Source: Stomoxys calcitrans (taxonomy: Eukaryota > Arthropoda > Insecta > Diptera > Muscidae). Taken from it: DNA of 64,000 nt. A model generated the notes under the pieces. The model saw only the letters and a list, made by a program, of their open reading frames with translations, was not told the DNA's origin and did not search any database. Both the position numbers and the translations under genes were made by a program. Of this stretch, positions 57,409 through 64,000 are shown in pieces. Location of the stretch: assembly GCF_963082655.1 (NCBI RefSeq), contig NC_081555.1:178717442-178781441 (forward strand), in the 5' to 3' direction. Position 1 is the first letter of the stretch, and each line of letters opens with the position of its first letter.

Positions 57409-57478
57409 AGCCACCGCGGCGCTGTGGTTAGCTTGTTCAGTAATAAAGCTGAATGCATGGTTCCCAACACAGGCGAGA
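57409..57478 (+). mobile_element. SINE/tRNA-like head fragment
   Basis: 'agccaccgcggcgctgtggt' with 'tagc' resembles an A box and 'atggttcccaacacaggcga' a decayed box B. It directly precedes an INE-1-like element. Confidence 0.5.
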
Positions 57479-57484
57479 AAAAAA

Positions 57485-58648
57485 ACAAGTAAAAAGGCGT
57501 TAAGTTCGGCCGGGCCGAACTTTGGATACCCACCATCTCGGGTATATATGAAAACCACCTTTCATCAAAATTCGGTGAAAATTTCATACCTTTTACTCAT
57601 ATACCTCATACCGATCTGAACTATATACGACACGGATGTCGAAAAGGCGAACATAAGTCACTGTGTCAAATTTCAGTGAAATCGGATTATAAATGCGCCT
57701 TTTATGGGGCCAGGACTTTTAATCGAGATATCGGTCTACATGGCAGCTATATCCAAATCTGGATCGATTTGGGCCAAGTTACATAAACATGTCGAAAAGC
57801 CTAACACAAAGCATTGTCCCAAATTTCGGCGAAATCGGACAATAAATGCCTCTTTTATGGGCCCTAAACCTTTAATCGAGAGATCGGTCTATATGGCAGC
57901 TATATGCAAATCTGAACCGATCTTGGCAAAATTGAAGAAGGATGTCGAAGAGCCTAACCAAACTCACTGTGTCAAATTTCAGCGACATCGGACAATAAAT
58001 GCGTCTTTTATGGCCCCAAAACCTAAAACCTACATATCGGTCTATATGGTAGCTATATCCAAATCTGGACCGATCTGTGCGATATTGCAGAAGTATGTCA
58101 AGGGGCTTAATTTAACTCACTGTTCCAAATTTCGGCGACATCGGACAATAAATGAGCATTTTATGGGCCCAAAACCATAAATCAAGAAATCGGTCTATAT
58201 GGCAGCTATATCCAAATCTGAACCGATCTGGACCAAATTGGAGAAATATATCATCTGCGCAAAATTGACGAAGGATGTCAAATGGCCTAACACAACTCAC
58301 TGCCCCAAATTTCAACAAAATCGGATAATAAATGTGGCTTTTATGGTGCTAAGACCCTTAATCGACGGATCGGTCTATATGGGGGCTATATCAAAATATA
58401 GTCCGATATAGCCCATCTTCGAACTTAACCTGCTTATGGACAAAAAAAGAATCTGTGCAAAATTTCAGCTCAATATCTCTATTTTTAAAGACTGTAGCGT
58501 GATTTCAACAGACAGACGTCTAGATCGTCTTAGATTTTTACGCTGATCAAGTATATATATACTTTATAGGGTCGGAAATGGATATTTCGATGTGTTGCAA
58601 ACGGAATGACAAATTGAATATACCCCCATCCTTCATTGGTGGGTATAA
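57485..58648 (-). mobile_element. INE-1-like element, complete
   Basis: Hairpin end 'gttcggccgggccgaacttt', five to six core units, leader 'tatactttatagggtcggaa', and terminus 'ccttcattggtgggtata'. The microsatellite is reduced. Confidence 0.9.
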
Positions 58649-58732
58649 CTCGACAAATGCGATCCAAGTTGGAGGGTATATAAGATTCGGCCCGGCCGAA
58701 GTTAGCACGCTTTTACTTGTTTTTTTTTTTTT
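58649..58732 (+). repeat. INE-1-like hairpin-end fragment
   Basis: 'ctcgacaaatgcgatccaag' through 'cggcccggccgaagttagca' and 'cgcttttacttg'. It is the last ~80 bases of a second-class element, abutting the previous one. Confidence 0.85.
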
Positions 58733-59289
58733 TAATTTGGCCCAGATCAGGTTAGATTTGGATGTACAATAGCTACCATATAGACCTATCTCTCGATATA
58801 ATGTTTTGGACCCATAGAAGGCGCATTTATTGTCCGATTACGCCGAAATTTGGGACAGGGAGTTGCGTTAGGCCCACCCACAGCTCTCTTCAATTTGGTC
58901 CAGATCGGTTCATATTTGGATATAGCTACCATATGGACCGATATCTCGCTTTAAAGTCTTGGCTCCATAAAAAGCACATTTATAATCCGATTTCGCTGAA
59001 ATTTTCGACATCCGTGCCGTAAGAGGTTCAGATCGGTCAATATTTGGATATGGCTACCAAAAAGACCAATATTTTGTTCTACAAAATTGAACAATGGCTT
59101 GTACTTATTAGACCTCTCAATATCTGTGTCGAATTTGGTCCAAATCGAACCATATTCCGATAAAGCTGCTATGGGGGCATAAATTATGCATTTTTCACCG
59201 GATTATGACGAAAGGTGGTTTACATATATAACCGAGGTGGTGAGTATCCAAAGTTCGGCCCGGCCGAACGTAACGCGTTTTTACTTGTT
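58733..59289 (+). mobile_element. INE-1-like element, head truncated
   Basis: Starts inside a core unit ('aatttggcccagatcagg') and ends 'gcccggccgaacgtaacgcg'. Confidence 0.85.
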
Positions 59290-59384
59290 ATATTTTATTT
59301 TTTTCTATTATATTTCATTTCAATATCGTTCAGCAGTTAGCCTTCTATTCTGAAATTGATAACATTTTGCTATAAGAACAGTAC

Positions 59385-59450
59385 TACTGCTGCAATAGCA
59401 GCAAAATTAACAACTAACAGTCAGCAGACAGTGATTGCTATTATCGCATG
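59385..59450 (+). repeat. Dispersed hairpin repeat, copy 3
   Basis: 'actactgctgcaatagcagc' and 'cagcagacagtgattgctat', with an internal ctgctg..cagcag-type inverted repeat. See also 1985 and 23150. The remaining 59290-59665 is A/T-rich with nothing else recognised. Confidence 0.6.
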
Positions 59451-59665
59451 TTATGGAGTGCAAATGGAAAGTAGAATATGTAGTCGATATTGAAATGACG
59501 ATTAGCCCTTAAGAAAGATGACAATGTAGACACGAAAGAACATATAAAACATTGAGTCTAAAATTATTTAATCATCACTCTTTTTGCCGTTGTGTATGTC
59601 AATAATGTGAAACATACATAAAACGTTTGAAGCCATGATGCAACCATGAGACCTGGTATGCACTA

Positions 59666-59874
59666 TTATACCCACCACTAGCGTATTATACGCTTGTATA
59701 CTAACTACGTCATAGAAAATGTAATCTGGGATTTCAGTATATATACATTATTAATCTGCTTCTAAATCAGTAAAAAAAGCTTCTGAAATCTATTTCATCA
59801 GCCCATTACAAGGCTTATATAGACCGATCCTCCTATAAAATTAGAAATAATGTCTGCAGATAGAATAAATAAAA
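59666..59874 (+). repeat. Decayed INE-1-like head
   Basis: 'attatacccaccactagcgt' and a diverged leader. The core is reduced to 'cttatatagaccgatcctcc'. Confidence 0.6.
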
Positions 59875-60785
59875 ACAAGTAAAAAGGCGTTAAGTTCGGC
59901 CGGACCGAACTTTCGATACCCACCACACCGGGCATATATGTAAATAACCTTTCGTCATAATACGGTGAACAACGCATACCTTATGGCCCATAGCAACTAT
60001 ATCGAAATATGTTCCGATTTGGACCAAATTAGAGAAGAACGTCGAAGGGCTTAAAACAACTCATTTCGGTGACATGGGACAGTAAATGCGCCTTTTATGG
60101 GCCCAAAACCTTAAATCGAGAGATCGTTCTATATGGCAGCTATATCCACATCTGGACCGATCTGGGCCATATTCCAGAAAGAAAATTTCTAGGGGCCTAA
60201 CTTAACTCACTGGCAATAAATGCGCCTTTTATGGCCCAAGACCTTAAATCGAGCAATATACAAGTAGAAGTCGAGAGGCTGAACCTAACTCACTGTCCCA
60301 AATTTCGGCGACATCGGACAATAAATACGCCTTTTATGGGAACAAGACCTTCAATCGAGAGATCGGTCTATATGGCAGCTACATCGAAATCTGGACCGAT
60401 CTGGGCCAAATTGACAAAGGATGTCGAAGGACCTAACGCAACTCACTGTCCCAAATTTCAGCAAAATCGGATAATAAATGTGGCTTTTATGGTCCTAAGA
60501 CCCTATAGTCCGATATAGCCCATCTTCGAACTTTACCTGCTTATGGACAAAAAAAGAATCTGTGCAAAGTTTCAGCTCAATATCTCTATTTTTCAGCTCA
60601 ATATCTCTAGTATAGCGTGATTTCAACAGACAAACGGATAAACGGACTGAGATGGCTAGATCGTCTTAGATTTTTACGCTGATCAAGAATATATTTGCTT
60701 TATAGGGCCGGAAATGGCTATTTCGATGAGTTGCAAACGGAATGACAAAATGAATATACCCCCATCATTTGGTGGTAGGTATAAA
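59875..60785 (-). mobile_element. INE-1-like element, complete
   Basis: 'acaagtaaaaaggcgttaag' terminus, first-class core units, leader and 'catttggtggtaggtataaa' end. The word 'cagctcaatatctcta' is duplicated near 60570-60610. Confidence 0.9.
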
Positions 60786-60898
60786 TATTACGGTGCCTTG
60801 TTATTTAATTATTTGTGCTCCATCCACTCAGAAAATTATTTCCTAAGCAAAACCATACCAACACCGTCAATACTTAACCAAATGTTCTGCAGTATATG

Positions 60899-61430
60899 TT
60901 TTTAAGCCCACCACCGAAGAGTTGGCCATTTTGTCCTATAGGAATCCCAAGAATGTTGTATGTGTTTATACCCACCACCGTTTAGAATTGCAAAAGTTCC
61001 ATTTGCAACACATCAAATTATACATTTTCAACCCTACAAAGTATACATACCAGATCGTTGTTATATTCATAGACGATCTTGTCATGTCCGTCCGTCTGGC
61101 CTATATCATGATTAATCACCCTTTATGCCGACCTCCAAATAAGAAATCTTGAGTTAATAAAAGTCGTTTATTTGTCCTGATTTCAAAGAACAACTGTGCC
61201 GAATTCGGATAAAGCTATATTCTGATTTAGGGATATAAGCCAAGAAATGCGCTATTGCTATCACAATATCTGAGTATGGACTAGTTCTGACCATTTTTGT
61301 ATGCAGCTGCTATAGAGCCCTGTTTCGCGATTGGAAGTAATGGACACACAAAATCCCGCATTATTATCTAGTATTTACGAAATTTGGAAAAGATTTCAGA
61401 TTCCGTTCTAAAGCCTTTTCCTAAAATTTT
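60899..61430 (+). repeat. Decayed INE-1-like sequence
   Basis: Two head-like words ('agcccaccaccgaagagttg' and 'ttatacccaccaccgtttag'), leader 'ttttcaaccctacaaagtat' and 'gtccgtccgtctgg', then weak core units. Confidence 0.6.
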
Positions 61431-61595
61431 GAAGCAGTGAGACCCCTTGCAATAGTATTTGGCCCCACGATATACATAGTTTTATTCTGCACTTTTAACG
61501 AGTTCACACAAACGACAAGAATTAACTTGATATTTGTTTGTTGGAAAAACCTACCAAAAACTGGTGTCTGGGCCTGCCAACCCACCAAAGGTATA

Positions 61596-61702
61596 ACAAG
61601 GAAGAGCGTGCTAAGTTCGGCCGGGTTGAATTTTCTATACCCTACACCATGGATCGCATTTGTCGAGTTCTATGCGCAGTATCTCTTTTTAGGCAACACT
61701 GA
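61596..61702 (-). repeat. INE-1-like hairpin-end fragment
   Basis: 'gagcgtgctaagttcggccg' followed by 'ccctacaccatggatcgcat'. It is truncated after about 100 bases. Confidence 0.8.
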
Positions 61703-62939
61703 TCTAGAGCAATGCGTGTAAGTGACATATACATCTACATATGAATACAAACCCATTAAGCATCAACGCTGAATTGGTTATGGAATTTTGGAATATCGAG
61801 TTGAACTCTATTGTCATAAAATGTTCATCTCAAAACAGAGGCAAGTCCTTGGATAAGATTATAACTACTTGGCATTGATTTCCCATCGAACATACATTTT
61901 TTAACTTCTTCAAAATACCATCTACAAAATAGAGACAGTTTGGTTGCTATGACATGATAGTCTAAATTAAGTTAGCCAAATAAATAGTTTTGCAAATTTG
62001 ATTTCTATAGATATGTTTAGCATTTTGTTTTTATCATCGGCTAAAACTGTCCCCATTTGTGTAGCAAAAAAAAAGTCGCATGTTGCCAAATGCTCACTCC
62101 ACTTTCTCATCTATTCTAATGCGAAACATTAATGCATGTGGGTCAGCCAGTCTGTCCCATTGGCCAAAATAAGAAATGAAAGAAAACAAAGACTTTGCGA
62201 ATTTTTATGTTTATTAATTTGGCTGTCTTGGAATAATTTAATGAAAAAAGCAAACAAGGGAATTAAACTGTGAAACTCATCCATTGGAAGGAAATCAACG
62301 ATCTATTTTGGCACCATGAATTCAATCGGTACATCCATAAAATAGGCTCATAAAGATACTGAATGAATTTCGGTAGTACGATTATGAGGAAAAGCTCATA
62401 AATTCATATTGTAATCGTAAACCATCAATAAATTTGAATACTCAATAATCAATAAAAACAAAAACACATCATTGACAACATGAATGATACAAAATGATTA
62501 ATGAGGTCTATATATGTGTTCTAATAAAGCGAGATTGTCTGCAAATTTTCACATTTATGCATGTAGCGCCTACTTCTTTCTACTGCATAGGAGTTGTAGG
62601 AATTAAAGAATTCACACTCACACTAGTGTGAAACTGGGACAATGATATTGGGTTATGTTGATAGAAACTGCTGCATTTTTTAAATCAACATCGCTAAAAT
62701 ATGTATGGAAAAATACTTTTATTATCCCATTAAAGACGAATGAGTGCTTAAATATCCCAGAAACCGTTTTCGAAAAATTCTAGCAAGAGCTAGGTAATAA
62801 ATATTCTAGGTTTCCACTTTTATAAAGTACATTAATGATACTCTTCCGGCAAGGGCTAACTGTGAGCACCACATAGGCTGGAACTGAAAGCTACGGGGCG
62901 TCGGACCCATGAGGGTAGTAAAATGCTACGTACAAAAGA
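61703..62939. other. Unique AT-rich spacer
   Basis: No gene or repeat recognised. Confidence 0.5.
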
Positions 62940-63125
62940 AAATCACGAAAATTGTTTCAATTAAAAATATAACTGAAAATAGAAGTGTTTTCAATTAAAA
63001 AATTAATTGAATCAATCATTTTTCAATTGACACCGTTTTCTTCTTAACCACGATCGTGATTGAAATTTGGGAAATTTTCAATAAAAAATTTAGTTGCTTC
63101 AATAATTTTTTTTAATAAACCTAAA
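62940..63125. repeat. TTCAATTAAAAA-rich degenerate repeat
   Basis: The words 'ttcaattaaaaa' and 'aattaattgaatcaatca', with partial inverse copies, recur through the segment. A similar short piece ('atttcaatcacaaatttaat') precedes the INE-1-like element at 21809. Confidence 0.4.
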
Positions 63126-63128
63126 CTT

Positions 63129-64000
63129 TTTTATACGCACCACCGAAGGATGGGGGTATATTCATTTTGTCATTCCGTTTACAACACACAGAAATATATA
63201 TTTCCGACCCTATAAAGTATATATATTCTTGATCAGCGTAAAAACCTAAGACGAGCTAGACATGTCCGTGCATCTGTCTGTTGAAATCACGCTACAGTCT
63301 TCAAAAAAAGAGAAATTGAGCTGAAACTTTGCACAGATTCTTTTTTTGTCCATAAGCTGGTTAACATCGAAGATGGGCTATATCGGACTTTATCTTGATA
63401 TAGCCCCCTTTTTACCGATCCGCCGATTTAGGGTCTTAGGCCCATAAAAGCCACATTTATCATCCGATTTTGCTGAAATTTGGGACAATAAGTTGTCTTA
63501 GGCCCTTCGACATATTTCTGCAATTTGGCCCTGATCGGATCAGATTTGGATATAGCTGCCATATAGACCGATCCTCCGATTTTGTGTTGTAGGCCCATAA
63601 AAGGCGCATTTATTATCCGATTTTGCTGAAATTTAGGAAAGTTAGTTGTGTTAGGTTCTTCGACATCGTTCTCCAATTTGGTCCAGGATTGCATGTAGAT
63701 GCCATATAGACCGATCTCACAATTTAAGGTTTTGGGTCCATAAAGGAGCGCACATACTGTCCAATGTCGCCGAAATTTGACACAAGGAGTTAAGTTAGGC
63801 CCCTCGATATCTTTCTGTAATATGGCACAGATCGGTTAAGATTTGAATATAGCTGCCTTATAGACTGATCTCTCAATTTAAGGTCTTGGACCGATAAAAG
63901 GCTCATTTATTGTCAGATTCCGCTAAAATTTGGGACAACATTTTTCTTCAATTTGGCTCAGATCGGTCGAAATTTGGAAATAGCTGCCATATAGGCCGAT
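63129..64000 (+). mobile_element. INE-1-like element cut by the window end
   Basis: Head 'ttatacgcaccaccgaagga', full leader, reduced microsatellite and about four first-class core units. The hairpin end lies beyond the window. Confidence 0.88.

Noticed and set aside
57704..58180. 158-codon open frame
   Set aside because: It lies wholly within INE-1-like core units and repeats the same unit-derived peptide. Not a gene.

Overview
This window looks like nuclear DNA of a higher (calyptrate, probably muscid) fly. It is AT-rich and gene-poor. Nearly half of it is built from repeats whose ends and leader match the INE-1/DINE-1 (Helentron-related) group of Drosophila: a terminal TATACCC...GGGTATA-type end, a TTCCGACCC(T)ATAAAGTATATAT leader, a GTCCGTCCGTCTGTCTG microsatellite, a core of tandem repeats of about 150 bp, and an end carrying a TTCGGCC/GGCCGAA hairpin followed by ..TTTTTACTTGTTT. 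The species assignment is inference from repeat style. No prokaryotic signal, CRISPR array or stand-alone tRNA gene was seen.

Layout. 1-9.7 kb: INE-1-like elements, a SINE fragment, one MITE, a palindromic TGATCA cluster and unique AT-rich DNA. 9.7-28.5 kb: a transposon graveyard containing INE-1-like arrays (two holding nested insertions), mariner-type MITE and mariner transposase relics, an I/Jockey-like LINE split by a full-length tRNA-derived SINE, three RNase H-bearing LINE relics, and a 5'-truncated Jockey-like LINE. 28.5-36.7 kb: an RTE-like LINE with only two in-frame stops, and more INE-1-like arrays, two of them abutting head to tail. 36.7-47.5 kb: the gene-bearing part. A two-exon gene for a cysteine-free Asn/Ser/Ala/Gly/Gln-rich secreted protein lies at 37.9-39.7 kb. 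Two paralogous genes with a shared Cys motif and proline-rich tails lie at 43.8-44.5 and 46.4-47.4 kb, beside arrays of a second satellite-like repeat. 47.5-55.2 kb: INE-1-like elements, an inverted copy of the second satellite-like repeat fused to a SINE, and a mariner relic. 55.6-56.4 kb: a two-exon minus-strand gene for a small secreted acidic protein. 57.4-64 kb: INE-1-like elements again, running off the window end.

Four host genes are supported. Two have complete models with signal peptide, a short phase-1 intron, a TATA box and a poly(A) signal. The other two have clear coding exons with phase-1 splice acceptors, but their first exons were not found. All four look secreted or extracellular, and none matches a family I can name. 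There is no sign of a pathway linking them; the only clear relationship is the tandem duplication of the two Cys/Pro genes.
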